DNA from: Allobaculum stercoricanis DSM 13633
GTDB taxonomy: Bacteria > Bacillota_I > Bacilli_A > Erysipelotrichales > Erysipelotrichaceae
DNA length: 64,000 nt
Direction: 5' to 3'
NCBI RefSeq assembly: GCF_000384195.1
Contig: NZ_KB913034.1
Span: forward strand, 1,121,614 to 1,185,613
Below are positions 37,271 through 46,793 of this stretch, one piece after another. The notes under the pieces were generated by a model. It worked only from the letters and a program-made list of their open reading frames with translations. It was not told the origin of the DNA and searched no databases. The position numbers were made by a program, and so were the translations under genes. The stretch's first letter is position 1, and each line of letters starts with the position of its first letter.

Positions 37271-37301
37271 GCACCGTACGTACGGTTCTCGTATACGGCG
37301 C
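37271..37301 (-). ncRNA. Group II intron domain V
   Basis: Minus-strand GCGCCGTATACGAGAACCGT and its partner CGTACGGTGC form the catalytic hairpin. The triad reads CGC rather than AGC, which is specific to class IIC. Confidence 0.85.
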
Positions 37302-37321
37302 TACAGCTTTACAGTTTTATT

Positions 37322-38626
37322 TCATGCGTTATAAAATGATAAATAGAGATTAAGGGGATCGATCAATCCTGGTCGATCTCCTTTTCTCATTGCCAAAATA
37401 TTTGGTGAGATCAGAAAGTTCACTGTTCGCATTCCTGCTGTCCTATATAGGCCTAGCCTGGAGTTGGCCGTTTGTCTGATCAATTCAGATTCTAAAGGCC
37501 ATTTAGATATGCGATTCAATTTCATCAGGTTATCGAAGATTGTTCGTGGTCTTTTCCACTGTTTCAATATGACAACTCGGATTTTATGCCTGAGCCACTC
37601 ACCGAACTTAGTCAGGAACTTTTTCATCGAACCAATTCTAAAATAGTTAATCCAACCTCTGACAATTTGGTTTACTTTTGTAAACACGTCTTTTAATGGT
37701 GATGCGACCGCTCTTTTTCTACAAAGAACTTCTTTGATTTTGTCATAGAGTCTTTGTTTACGGTCATTTGCCGGTTTTGCCTTCCATCCGTCTTTTCCTT
37801 TCCAAAAGGTGAAACCTAGAAAGGTACTTTCTGGTGATCGACATACATGGGTTTTAGTTGCACTGACAGTGAGAAATAGTTTCCTTTCTAACCAACTGGA
37901 AACTGATTTCATGATTCTATTCGCAGCCATTTCACTTTTGACGAAGATTACGACGTCATCGGCATATCTGCAGAATCTAAGACCTCTACTCTCTAATTCT
38001 TTGTCGAATAGATCTAGATAGATGTTGGCTAGTACTGGCGAAATGCACCCACCTTGCGGTGTACCGAGATCACTTTTTACGATCTTGCCCTCCTCAAGCA
38101 CGCCTGACTTGAGGAAAGATCGGATCAGATGGAGAACTTCTTTTTCATTGATGAGATTTCGGATCAGTGAAATGAGTTTATCGTGATTCACTTTGTCAAA
38201 GAATTTCTCGATATCTAAATCGATGACCCAGTCGTAACCTTCGTTCAGGTAATTCAATGCCTGCATGATGGCATCATGTGCACTTCTGCCTTTACGAAAA
38301 CCAAAACTACTATCACTAAACGACGGGTCAAAGATGAGATCGAGCACCTGGGCAACTGCCTGTTGAATGGCTCTGTCCATGACAGTTGGAATACCTAACG
38401 GGCGTTTCTTTCCATTAGGTTTAGGGATATAGACCCGTCTGACCGGTTGGGGCTTATATTTCATATTCAGTATAGCCTCAGTAATTTCTTCCTGATGCTT
38501 ATCCCAGTAGGATTCAAGATCACCCACTGTGACTCCATCTATTCCGGCTGAACCTTTGTTCCGTTGGACAGCTCGGATAGCTTGATTCATGTTTTCTGAT
38601 TGAAGTATTGATTCAATTAAACGCAT
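37322..38626 (-). CDS. ltrA: Group II intron reverse transcriptase/maturase
   Basis: A 434-residue intron-encoded protein. Reverse transcriptase blocks are complete: AIRAVQRNKGSAGIDG (RT-0), RRVYIPKPNGKKRPLGIPT, FGFRKGRSAHDA, VIDLDIEKFFDKVNH, GTPQGGCISPVLANIYL and RYADDVVIF with the catalytic Asp pair. A maturase domain X follows (VNQIVRGWINYFRIGSMKKF). There is no DNA-binding/HNH endonuclease domain, normal for class C. AAAGGAGA precedes the ATG. The frame is intact, so the intron may still be active. Confidence 0.95.
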   Translation of the reverse strand: MRLIESILQSENMNQAIRAVQRNKGSAGIDGVTVGDLESYWDKHQEEITEAILNMKYKPQPVRRVYIPKPNGKKRPLGIPTVMDRAIQQAVAQVLDLIFDPSFSDSSFGFRKGRSAHDAIMQALNYLNEGYDWVIDLDIEKFFDKVNHDKLISLIRNLINEKEVLHLIRSFLKSGVLEEGKIVKSDLGTPQGGCISPVLANIYLDLFDKELESRGLRFCRYADDVVIFVKSEMAANRIMKSVSSWLERKLFLTVSATKTHVCRSPESTFLGFTFWKGKDGWKAKPANDRKQRLYDKIKEVLCRKRAVASPLKDVFTKVNQIVRGWINYFRIGSMKKFLTKFGEWLRHKIRVVILKQWKRPRTIFDNLMKLNRISKWPLESELIRQTANSRLGLYRTAGMRTVNFLISPNILAMRKGDRPGLIDPLNLYLSFYNA

Positions 38627-39171
38627 GATGCGTCTCCTTTCTTTTCACAAACAAATTCAGATCATCCTCGTCCAGAGTGTCCCAGAAGATTACGTTTCTT
38701 CTGTGTTGGATTTTTCCAGATTTACAGATTACTGGTTTGTTATTTCAAAGCGGAACGCTCTGTAAAACCATTAGGGCCTTCAGTCGATGACTTACTATGC
38801 CCTCAGCTGACTTCTCGCGACAAACCTTATTTCGACCGAACCCGTATTCTTGGGCCACCGATTGCTGATTTTAAAGCATCTCGGAATATCGTCCGCGAGA
38901 TCTCTCGGGGTAAGACACACATCTTTCACTGCACAACCTCCTGATTTACCGTCTTGGCGTTACGTTTGTCTTTTGGGCTTTGGTTTGTTATGCAACCTTA
39001 CCCGCCATTTGGCCTTATATCAGGTTTCTGTTCGTAGGCTCGACAGCTTTGCTACACCGCTTCCTTCACCCCGGCCTCACGGCCTTCGGCTTGCGGTTTG
39101 CTACACTTGGCGACAAATACCCGTGGCCGGACTTTCACCGACAAGATGTGTGTCATGCCCGACACACATAA

Positions 39172-39224
39172 AGAAAAAACCAAGTTGTGACGTTCTTATT
39201 TCACAAGAACAGCAACTTGGTTTT
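39172..39224 (-). terminator. Terminator used as intron target
   Basis: ACCAAGTTG (39179-39187) pairs with CAACTTGGT (39213-39221), inner GTTCTT/AAGAAC; A/T runs on both sides make it bidirectional. The intron begins 5 nt after the minus-strand T tract. Confidence 0.85.
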
Positions 39225-39246
39225 CTTTTGATCTTTATACTTAATA

Positions 39247-40677
39247 TTAGCGACGAATACTTCCTTCTAATAAACGGTTCAAATCTTCTTCGGCAATGTA
39301 GTCAAAGCGTACAGATGTTTTATTGATCAAATAATCGAGACACTCATCGGAATAGCCACAAACTGTATATACAGATTGACGGCCTTCATCATAATCGAGT
39401 AAAACTTGGTTATTTTGAACACGGTAATGTCCTGTTCTTTCTTCAACTAAACGATCATTGCGGAAGTCATATTCTTTGAAGTCACCATCATCCCAGAAAC
39501 ATTGGCATGTAAACATATCTTTTGTGAAGTAATGAATCCAGTTCCCTAAGATTGCTTCACGAGGAAAACGAGCTCTAACTTGCGTACGTTCGTCGCGGCG
39601 TCCAACACGAATTGTTTCAATTGTTTCTGGAGTTGTTGTTTGTGTATTCAATAACTCTTGGGCAGTTTTTGCTAATTTTTTTGAATTTTCTAAACGTTCT
39701 TCAACACTGCGGATAAATGATTCTTTTGTTTTTACATCTTCAGGCAAGGAGAAAGATGTATCTGTTTTTAAATCACTCAATAATTTTTCTAGAGCTTGCA
39801 TTTGTTCAACAACTTTTTCGTACATTTCCAAAACTTCTTGTTTATGACGTTGTTGTTGTAACTCCATTTCTTCTTCGATTTCTTCCATTACAACTTCGTT
39901 TTGTTCCGTGTTTTTCTGTAAATCAGAAAGTAAGTTTTTCCAAATGTTGATATCAGATGTATTCATCGTGGCTGTATCCCTTTCCGCTACGTTATTTTGT
40001 TGCATTGGCATTAAAATTTCTTTTGGATCCTCTTTATGCTCAATACCTTCATCACTTTCCTGTGCTTTTGGTTTAGATCGTTTTAAAACCGGGCGAACGA
40101 GTTCTTCTTTTTGCGCTTCGTCATTAGGCGTGGAGGAATAGGTAGTTCCCATATTCACTTCAACATTCGAATCATTGCTTTGCAAACCATGTGGACGAAT
40201 TAATGCTTCTGCTAATAGATCATGAGGGTTGATCGGTGCATGTTCTTTAATTCTTAAGTTTTCGCTTGCAGTGGTTTCATCTAATTTCATGACATCGCGC
40301 GCCACAATTTCCGCTTCATCCACTTTCGAATTATCTTGTTGATTATTCGCTTTAAAGACATCAAATGGTAAATCAAGTGACCAGTCTGAGTTTTGATTTG
40401 GAGTTTTATTGATTTTATTGGACATATCGTTTTGTTGCATTCCTTCCTGGTTTATCGTTTCATTCAATGGAGAATCCATTTGTTTTATTTGTTCAGATTT
40501 CGTACCTTGAACCAAAATCTCTTCCCTTTGTTCTCGCTGGTCCGTGATTTTGGATGTGGATTGATCTAAGGCTGTTTCGCTTTGCGCTGCCTGTTTTGTT
40601 ACGTTGAACTCGAGATTCTTATTGCGTTTTGTTTTTGCTTTATAACGAGCTCTAATTTTCTTATTTGATTTTTTCAC
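39247..40677 (-). CDS. Hypothetical coiled-coil protein
   Basis: A 476-residue protein. Basic N-terminus (KKSNKKIRARYKAKTKRNK), a long low-complexity Gln/Glu/Asn-rich stretch to about 240, a coiled coil at about 255-340 (VVMEEIEEEMELQQQRHKQE...), and a compact C-terminal domain of about 95 residues starting at ARFPREAILGNWIHYFTKD, containing aromatic strands. No signal or membrane segment. Family unknown. GTG at 40677 is chosen because AGAAAGGA lies before it; a TTG at 40698 would include that site. It could be a cytoskeletal or cell-division accessory protein (speculative). Confidence 0.6.
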   Translation of the reverse strand: MKKSNKKIRARYKAKTKRNKNLEFNVTKQAAQSETALDQSTSKITDQREQREEILVQGTKSEQIKQMDSPLNETINQEGMQQNDMSNKINKTPNQNSDWSLDLPFDVFKANNQQDNSKVDEAEIVARDVMKLDETTASENLRIKEHAPINPHDLLAEALIRPHGLQSNDSNVEVNMGTTYSSTPNDEAQKEELVRPVLKRSKPKAQESDEGIEHKEDPKEILMPMQQNNVAERDTATMNTSDINIWKNLLSDLQKNTEQNEVVMEEIEEEMELQQQRHKQEVLEMYEKVVEQMQALEKLLSDLKTDTSFSLPEDVKTKESFIRSVEERLENSKKLAKTAQELLNTQTTTPETIETIRVGRRDERTQVRARFPREAILGNWIHYFTKDMFTCQCFWDDGDFKEYDFRNDRLVEERTGHYRVQNNQVLLDYDEGRQSVYTVCGYSDECLDYLINKTSVRFDYIAEEDLNRLLEGSIRR

Positions 40678-40911
40678 AGTTTTCCTTTCTGGAACCAAAA
40701 TTTCATTTTTTTAGAATTCAAGATTCTCAGTATTAGGTAAGACAAAGTCTTTTGTCACCCTACATTATGCAAAGTGATTAAATTTTGGTCAAATTTTGCT
40801 GATATCCGTCCGCTTTCTTAGCAATATTCAACTCAAAAATAGATATTTCAATTTCAACAATCCTTACATGTAATATCAAAATAATAAAGATTCACGCATC
40901 TTTCTTTCGTT

Positions 40912-40952
40912 AAAAAATCCGAAACTCATCCATTTAATTCTGAGTTTCGGAT
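40912..40952 (-). terminator. Terminator of the tail-anchored protein gene
   Basis: ATCCGAAACTCA (40917-40928) pairs perfectly with TGAGTTTCGGAT (40941-40952), T run on the minus strand. Confidence 0.9.
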
Positions 40953-40976
40953 AGATTGATGCCGTGCTATTTATAG

Positions 40977-41543
40977 TTATGATTTAAAAATATTACGAAT
41001 TACAGTCACCAGACCAATCAGCATTAAAATCGCTGCGAGAACTTGTTTAATCGTGGTTTGTGGATCTTCTTCCATCTTTTCATTGAACGTTTGAATTGAA
41101 TCAGATGCTTTGTGTTTAAATTGATCCAGTTGCTCAGTTGCGTTAGTCGTCAATTTCGTACCTGTTTCTTTAATTTGATTCAATCGATCATTCATTCTTT
41201 CTTCCCACTCTAATTGATCTTGTTCATCGATTAATGGTTTAGGATGAACGTCCTCTTTTACGCGATGCTCAGATGCGATCTGTTCCCGAATTTGAGCTGG
41301 TGTAGGTTCTTGATTCATCAATTTATTGCGAATACTTTCTACTCGTTTTTCTAATTCTGCAATTTTATTGAGTGCTTCTACACGTTCTTCATACATCTTC
41401 GCTAAAATTTGATGATCAATTTTCTTGCACTCTTCCATTGTTTCTTGTTGACAAGCTAATTCAGCTTCCTCTAATTGTTCTGGTGCATTTTCTTTTACTT
41501 GTTCGTCTGAAGTTTCTTCGATGACACGTTTATTTTCTTCCAT
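40977..41543 (-). CDS. Acidic coiled-coil protein with C-terminal membrane anchor
   Basis: A 188-residue protein: Glu-rich N-terminal half, a coiled coil around 45-75 (ILAKMYEERVEALNKIAELEKRVESI), and a C-terminal transmembrane helix (KQVLAAILMLIGLVTVIRNIF) ending in a short basic tail. It resembles a DUF883/YtxH-like tail-anchored protein but I cannot name a family. ATG 41543 has AAAGGAAGGG upstream. It is between two other minus-strand monocistronic genes. Confidence 0.6.
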   Translation of the reverse strand: MEENKRVIEETSDEQVKENAPEQLEEAELACQQETMEECKKIDHQILAKMYEERVEALNKIAELEKRVESIRNKLMNQEPTPAQIREQIASEHRVKEDVHPKPLIDEQDQLEWEERMNDRLNQIKETGTKLTTNATEQLDQFKHKASDSIQTFNEKMEEDPQTTIKQVLAAILMLIGLVTVIRNIFKS

Positions 41544-41660
41544 ATCCAAAGCCCTTCCTTTGTTCTTATTATGCGCAATATTTATGGGATTGAATACTCT
41601 TTCACACAAAAAGTTTCATTATTTTTATCATTTTATTTTCGTATCTTTGAACAGAGAAAA

Positions 41661-41700
41661 TAAAAAGCACTCTTGACTCGAATGAATCTAAGAATGCTTT
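41661..41700 (-). terminator. Superoxide reductase gene terminator
   Basis: AAAGCA-TCTT pairs with AAGA-TGCTTT with one mismatch; T run on the minus strand. Confidence 0.75.
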
Positions 41701-41721
41701 GTAGTGAATCAGATTAATTGA

Positions 41722-42108
41722 TTAAAGTTCGATTTCTGCTTTCCAAAGACCATGGAGGTTGCAGTATTCGTAAACAGTTGCAAGACCTTTTTTATCTTTT
41801 GGATCAAATTCAGCAACTGGTTGTTCACCTGGAAGTAAAGTTGCTTTTTCTACACTACCGTCTGCATATTCAATCCAAATATTTGTAATCCAGTGGTTTT
41901 CAAGCATTGGGTGTAATGTAGAACCTACTTGGACTTTTACTTTACCATCTTCTAATTTAACTTCTGGTACGTGTTTTTCTTTTGCTGCATCTACTGCACC
42001 AGCAACTAATAATTTTGCAGGTTCGCCATTGATTGCAACTTCTACATCGGCATCAAGTGGTAAAACAACTTCTACGAGTTCACCGTTTGTTCCTTTAAAT
42101 ACTTTCAT
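41722..42108 (-). CDS. Superoxide reductase (neelaredoxin / class II desulfoferrodoxin)
   Basis: A 128-residue enzyme that reduces superoxide to hydrogen peroxide without making oxygen, used by anaerobes. The Fe(His)4Cys centre is recognisable: His in KEKHVPEV, His residues in VGSTLHPMLENHWITNIWIEY, and Cys plus His in YEYCNLHGLWKA near the C-terminus. The desulforedoxin-like N-terminal iron domain of class I proteins is missing, so it is the one-centre type. AAGGAGA precedes the ATG. Monocistronic. Confidence 0.9.
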   Translation of the reverse strand: MKVFKGTNGELVEVVLPLDADVEVAINGEPAKLLVAGAVDAAKEKHVPEVKLEDGKVKVQVGSTLHPMLENHWITNIWIEYADGSVEKATLLPGEQPVAEFDPKDKKGLATVYEYCNLHGLWKAEIEL

Positions 42109-42422
42109 AATTGTTTCTCCTTATTCTTAATTAATTTTTTATACTTCGTTTTGAAGCATTTCTTTTCATGGCCTAATTTTCTCATGATTAGTCTATCCTT
42201 ACTAGTCAAATACTCAAAATCTTTTAGATTTTTTTGGATCGATCGTCTCCATATTGAAGTTAAGTCTAATTTCTTCAATGAATATTTGATGAGTTTTGTA
42301 TGTAACAAGCGATGATCTAGTTTCAATTGAACAAAAAGTTAAAATTCTTTTTATTCCCTTTGTTTTCTCAAGACTTTTCAAAAAAAGGCGGTATCATAGA
42401 AAAGATTGAAAGGAAGGTCAAT

Positions 42423-43325
42423 ATGTCAATTCAAATTCAGCTCCTTTCGAATGGAAACCTCCAAGTCAAAACTGACCAAGCAATTACTCTAGAGGATGTT
42501 TGGACAAAACTGGATCTTTCCAAAGAAAAGAAAAAGCATGTGCAAATTCTAAAAGGCGCACAATCTATCACAAACCCTCAAGAAGAAATCAACCCATCTG
42601 ACAAAATCAGTGTGGTCATCGATGATACTTATGATTTTAATGAAGAAACTCCCGTATATTACGCAGGTATTGCGGTTGTATACGAAGATGACTGGTCGAT
42701 TGTTGTCAATAAAAAACCATTTTTGTTAGTCCATGGTGATGGCTACAGCGAAGATACACTCACCGCACGTATCAATGCATACTTACAAGAAAACAATGCT
42801 CGTTTCCCTGCTTTAGCAGTCAATCGAATCGACTTAGAAGCAAGTGGACTTGTTCTATTCTCTAAACACCCTCTTGTAAAGTCTTATCTCGATAGCCAAT
42901 TTGAAGATGGTACAGCAAAAAAAGAATACCTTGCGGTTGTCGATGGTCGTGTCGATCATCGTGAAATCGATATCAACAACCCTATTGCAAGAAATCGTCA
43001 TGAAGCTGAAAAAATGATGGTGTTCAAAAAAGGCAAACCTGCTCACACTCATATTTCACGATTGAAATTATTTGATGACAAATCTTTAGTCAAAGCAAAG
43101 ATTACTACAGGACGTAAACACCAAATCCGCGTCCATCTTGCTCATATTGGTTATCCAATTATGAACGATCCTCTTTATGGCATGGTACGCAACAACAAAG
43201 GATTGATGTTGCAATCGTATCGTTTATCTTATAAACAACCATTTACTCACGATACAATTTCTCTTGAAATCGATATGGATACTCGTTTTAAATGGTTTGA
43301 TCCAAACCTTGCTAAAGAAGCTTAG
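42423..43325 (+). CDS. RluA-family 23S/tRNA pseudouridine synthase
   Basis: A 300-residue pseudouridine synthase. The catalytic motif is NRIDLEASGLVLFSK, where HRLD is more usual; the Asp is kept. KEYLAVVDGRV and TGRKHQIRVHLAHIGYPIMND complete the fold. An S4-like N-terminal region covers about 1-80. ATG 42423 follows AAAGGAAGG; the frame is open farther upstream without a ribosome binding site. Another RluA-type gene lies at 45566-46468; the RNA target of neither can be read from sequence. Confidence 0.88.
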   Translation: MSIQIQLLSNGNLQVKTDQAITLEDVWTKLDLSKEKKKHVQILKGAQSITNPQEEINPSDKISVVIDDTYDFNEETPVYYAGIAVVYEDDWSIVVNKKPFLLVHGDGYSEDTLTARINAYLQENNARFPALAVNRIDLEASGLVLFSKHPLVKSYLDSQFEDGTAKKEYLAVVDGRVDHREIDINNPIARNRHEAEKMMVFKKGKPAHTHISRLKLFDDKSLVKAKITTGRKHQIRVHLAHIGYPIMNDPLYGMVRNNKGLMLQSYRLSYKQPFTHDTISLEIDMDTRFKWFDPNLAKEA

Positions 43326-43343
43326 TTTAAAATCCATTCACAT

Positions 43344-43377
43344 AAAAAAGGGCCTTATCACTTTAAGGCTCTTTTTT
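43344..43377. terminator. Bidirectional terminator between convergent genes
   Basis: AAAAAAGGGCCTTA pairs with TAAGGCTCTTTTTT around a short loop; serves the pseudouridine synthase and the patatin gene, whose stop codon lies inside it. Confidence 0.85.
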
Positions 43378-44853
43378 CTCATCATTTTGTTGTTCATTAT
43401 TCTTTGATTGTGCTTTATTGAACATCTTTTCGATTTTTCCTAACTGTTCTAAATAGATGTTCTCGATTATTTTCCATCGATCTTCTGTCTGTTCATTGTC
43501 TTTATGTTCTATTTTTGTTGTAACTTTAGTTACTTCACTTAATCGATGACGGTGATCCAGTTTTTGCAAAAAGTTCCAAGCCCAGGCAAGAACGATTTCA
43601 TTTGGATAAATAGAGGCAAATGCTTGTAGTTTGCTTCTTGCTTCATATTCCCCATCACGACGCATAATCCATTGAAATAGACAGACGGCATTGATGCGAC
43701 TGATATTTCTTTTGGAAAGTTGGTTGATCATTTCACCAATTTCATCTTGTGAAAGTTCATTTTCGTTTAATCGATCAAATAATTGTGCTAAAAAAGCAAA
43801 CACATCCCACTCTTTATAGGCATCGATTTCGAATAGGTAAGCAAGCAATTCGACAAGTAATCCATATGATGCCCTTTCAAATAGTGTATCGGAAAGATCT
43901 GACTTTGAATTACCCACAGTTGCACGCGCAATACGATCGAGTCGTTCAAAATCAATATCGATCCCTTCTACTGCAAAACAAAATTGCAAATATCCGCTTA
44001 ATAAATCCAATACACTTTGTTGCAAAAGAGCAAACGTGTAAATTGCCCCAGCCCGTTTTTGAAACAGTTTAAGTGTTTCAAAATAACCAACTTGCAGATT
44101 TTTCATACCCGAAGTCGCAGTAAAATCTAAAAAGTTCATCAAAGGTAAAATGGGCTTCATCATAAACACATCCAGTTTTGGATCGACACTTCGAACAACA
44201 CCGGGTCCTTCTACATCAATTGCAAAAATATGGGAACAATTAAAGTCAGCTACTAAATCAATCGGGACGTTATCTGCATAACCTCCATCAATATATTGTT
44301 CGCCATTCATTTCTAAAACCGGAAATGCGGGATAACAAGAAGCAGACGCAATCAAGATATCTTTGGCATTTTCGAAATGCATATCTGCTTTTTGATAAGC
44401 AACTGGTTTTAATGTCGTAATATTAAATGTCATACACGCAAAATCGATAGGTGATTGTTTGAACGCTTGATGATCATACAATGAGTCAATCTTTGTTTTT
44501 AATGGTGAAATATCCATGCCTGATCTTGAAAAAATATACTTTTGTAAAAATGATCCAATTTCTTTGCGGTTTTTAATCCAAGTGCTGAGTGTTTCAGGAA
44601 AAGCAAATAAGTCTTTGGCGATCGCAACAGGTTCTAAATGTTCAACAAAATCAAGCATCAAATCCAAACGGTTTTGAACATAAAACGCTCCAACTAACGC
44701 ACCAATGGATGTTCCCGATACCGCATCAAAATAAATTTCATTTTCATTTATCGCTTTCCAAAAACCGATTTCATAACAACCACGGGCTCCGCCCCCACCT
44801 AAAGCGAGTCCTTTGCGAATATCATCTTGTTTGATCCAATCTAAACTTTTCAT
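43363..44853 (-). CDS. Patatin-like phospholipase
   Basis: A 496-residue protein. The N-terminal patatin domain has the oxyanion loop LALGGGGARGCYEIGFW, the nucleophile Ser in GTSIGALVG, and the catalytic Asp in YIDGGYADNVP, so the Ser-Asp dyad is complete; it should hydrolyse acyl esters of lipids. Residues after about 260 are helical and unassigned, ending in a Lys/Glu/Asn-rich tail. ATG 44853 follows AAGGGGA. It lies 50 nt downstream of a prepilin-peptidase-like gene. Confidence 0.9.
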   Translation of the reverse strand: MKSLDWIKQDDIRKGLALGGGGARGCYEIGFWKAINENEIYFDAVSGTSIGALVGAFYVQNRLDLMLDFVEHLEPVAIAKDLFAFPETLSTWIKNRKEIGSFLQKYIFSRSGMDISPLKTKIDSLYDHQAFKQSPIDFACMTFNITTLKPVAYQKADMHFENAKDILIASASCYPAFPVLEMNGEQYIDGGYADNVPIDLVADFNCSHIFAIDVEGPGVVRSVDPKLDVFMMKPILPLMNFLDFTATSGMKNLQVGYFETLKLFQKRAGAIYTFALLQQSVLDLLSGYLQFCFAVEGIDIDFERLDRIARATVGNSKSDLSDTLFERASYGLLVELLAYLFEIDAYKEWDVFAFLAQLFDRLNENELSQDEIGEMINQLSKRNISRINAVCLFQWIMRRDGEYEARSKLQAFASIYPNEIVLAWAWNFLQKLDHRHRLSEVTKVTTKIEHKDNEQTEDRWKIIENIYLEQLGKIEKMFNKAQSKNNEQQNDEKKEP

Positions 44854-44903
44854 GATTTTCCCCTTGTTTCCCATCATAAGCGTTCTCTAAACCATCTTTA
44901 CCA

Positions 44904-45464
44904 TCAAAAGGTCAGTGTGATCATCCAAACGGTATTGATCACTAAAGCACTTATGAATGGAATATAGGTTTTATGGGTGCATATTGCATCTAGTAACCCC
45001 ATTATACTGGATGTGATTAATAAAAGGAGCAATCGCCAAAAGCCTAACACCCCACCAATCACAATTATATAAATCCAATCCGCCAAACCTAACCAATGAA
45101 AATAAACAGCAATCCCCATCATTCCTGCATATGCACAAGCCATAAGGCGCGAACAAAATTCAACCGGACAATAAGGGATGAATAAAATTGCGATCAATAG
45201 TAAGCAGAGCCATCGCAAAGAAAAATATTGAGTTGTCCAATCTTGATAGAACGCCAATACGCAACTAATCAAGATCATTAACGATAAAGTGTGTGGCCAA
45301 AACGAATATCGAAAGATCATTCCACTGATCAACACCCATAAAATTAAAAGACCATTAGAAAGTGGCTTAAATGTTTTGTAGATCTTGATTTGTTGAACTC
45401 CATAATAGATATGGATTGTCACTAAGACGAAAATAAAAACAATACTCGAAAAAAAATGATCCAT
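44904..45464 (-). CDS. Prepilin-peptidase-like (A24) membrane protein
   Basis: A 186-residue protein with about six to seven transmembrane helices. It resembles the catalytic half of type 4 prepilin peptidase: an Asp in FYQDWTTQYFSL and a second in GLADWIYIIVIGGVLG, at the places of the two aspartates of A24 peptidases (the usual GxGD is changed to GLAD). The N-terminal methyltransferase part is absent. It may process pseudopilins of a competence system, but no com genes are in the window. Confidence 0.55.
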   Translation of the reverse strand: MDHFFSSIVFIFVLVTIHIYYGVQQIKIYKTFKPLSNGLLILWVLISGMIFRYSFWPHTLSLMILISCVLAFYQDWTTQYFSLRWLCLLLIAILFIPYCPVEFCSRLMACAYAGMMGIAVYFHWLGLADWIYIIVIGGVLGFWRLLLLLITSSIMGLLDAICTHKTYIPFISALVINTVWMITLTF

Positions 45465-45565
45465 ACGTTTAGCGTACAGATCATGAATGACAAAATATTC
45501 AATGTATTATCGAATCAAAATGGTAAAGTCTATCTATTTTCACAATGCTAAAGTTCAAATCTCAT

Positions 45566-46468
45566 CTATTGATTGAACTCAAGATGGATTTGTTTCGATT
45601 TAGGAATTTCAACAACGTTTGCTTGATGAAACGGCGTATCATTTAAATCAATTTTATAAGCTTGTAAATAATATCCTTTTTTATTCGGCGTTCCTTTATA
45701 TTTTAAATCACCCCAAAGTGGCGTATGCAAATAAGCTAGGCAAGCGCGAATTTGATGAAAACGTCCTGTCATCAATTCAATTTGTGATAAATATAAGCCA
45801 TCTTTTTGTTGAAGCGTTTTAACTTTCATTTTCGCTAGATCGTATTGATCTTTTGGCCGATCACTGACAAGAGCCCTAGTCCCCTCTTTTTTAAGATAAA
45901 GTTCAATCAAACCTTGTTTTGGATATTGATCGGTAATTGCTAGATAGTATTTATGAACTTGATTTTGCGCAATTGCCAAACTTAAATCTCGCGCAGCTTG
46001 GGCAGTTTTCCCCGCCAAAACAAGTCCAGAAGTATTGCGATCTAAACGATGAGCAATCGAAGGAGTGAATGATTGTTCAACATTCGGATCATATCTTTTA
46101 TTGGCAACCAACCATGATAGCAAACGATCATTTAATGTATCTTGTTCTGTAGCCTGGTCTTTCATCGACAAAAGGCCTGCCGGCTTATTCATCACCACAA
46201 TTTGATCGTCTTCATAAATGACATCAAGCTTTTTGGCTGGCTGGATCTTCTTTGTTTCTTTCTCTAATAAATCAGGTGGTAAAAACAAAAGCAAAACATC
46301 GCCTTCAACAAGCTTTTGGTCGTACTGCGCCCGTTTACGATTGACTTTTATTTTCTTATTACGAATCGCTTTATACATCGCACTCGTTTTCAAATTGGGA
46401 TAGGCTTTTAATAAAAATTTATCTAGACGCTGATTGGCATCATTTTTAGAAATGATCACTTCTTGCAT
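45566..46468 (-). CDS. RluA-family pseudouridine synthase
   Basis: A 300-residue enzyme: N-terminal S4 RNA-binding domain (NQRLDKFLLKAYPNLKTSAMYKAIR), catalytic motif IAHRLDRNTSGLVLAGKT with Asp, KYYLAITDQYPK, and TGRFHQIRACLAYLHTPLWGD. It resembles RluC/RluD types that modify 23S rRNA; the exact site is unknown. TTCTTATCC-type spacing upstream holds only a modest ribosome binding site (AAAGAGGATAAG). Confidence 0.92.
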   Translation of the reverse strand: MQEVIISKNDANQRLDKFLLKAYPNLKTSAMYKAIRNKKIKVNRKRAQYDQKLVEGDVLLLFLPPDLLEKETKKIQPAKKLDVIYEDDQIVVMNKPAGLLSMKDQATEQDTLNDRLLSWLVANKRYDPNVEQSFTPSIAHRLDRNTSGLVLAGKTAQAARDLSLAIAQNQVHKYYLAITDQYPKQGLIELYLKKEGTRALVSDRPKDQYDLAKMKVKTLQQKDGLYLSQIELMTGRFHQIRACLAYLHTPLWGDLKYKGTPNKKGYYLQAYKIDLNDTPFHQANVVEIPKSKQIHLEFNQ

Positions 46469-46793
46469 ATTCTTATCCTCTTTATCCTTTAAATTATTTC
46501 AACTTTTATTGAGCTTAATCGATCTTTTGATATTGAGCAAGCTATAGAAATGATGTTGCTATAGATCTGTAAATGAATAAAGATCTATCATTTTCGAATC
46601 TATCCACTAAACCAAAGAAACTGATTTGTAATCGGTTCCAGTCATGCTCATACAACACTTTCGGAATCTATTTTGTGATTTTTTACACATATGTCATCAA
46701 TATTCACTTGTTTTTGTATATTATTCATATTCTTAAAGCAAGAAATATGAATTGTTTGATAGAGTATAGATAAGAATTGAGAGGAGAAAAACA
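46469..46793. other. 325-nt gap before the hydrogenase gene
   Basis: Shared upstream region of two divergent genes. I see AT-rich promoter-like stretches but no convincing -35/-10 pair, regulator site or structured RNA. Confidence 0.4.

Larger units (their letters stand above)
37233..39167 (-). mobile_element. Group IIC intron (about 1.94 kb) with its reverse transcriptase
   Basis: On the minus strand it begins GTGTGTCGGGCATG, followed by a domain I resembling the Oceanobacillus iheyensis IIC intron (GGTGAAAGTCC, GAAGGAAGCGG, ATATAAGGCC stretches). It carries a reverse transcriptase in domain IV and ends with domain V (CGC triad) and a domain VI hairpin, closing at AC (37234-37233). The 5' end abuts the T tract of an intrinsic terminator, the usual IIC target. 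End positions are accurate to a few bases. Plus-strand open frames inside are not genes. Confidence 0.85.

Noticed and set aside
38850..39326. 158-codon plus-strand open frame
   Set aside because: It runs antisense through group II intron domain I RNA and the terminator; no motif and no ribosome binding site.
42105..42326. 73-codon minus-strand frame overlapping the superoxide reductase start
   Set aside because: TTG start, no ribosome binding site; it includes the ribosome binding site of the real gene and looks like upstream non-coding DNA.
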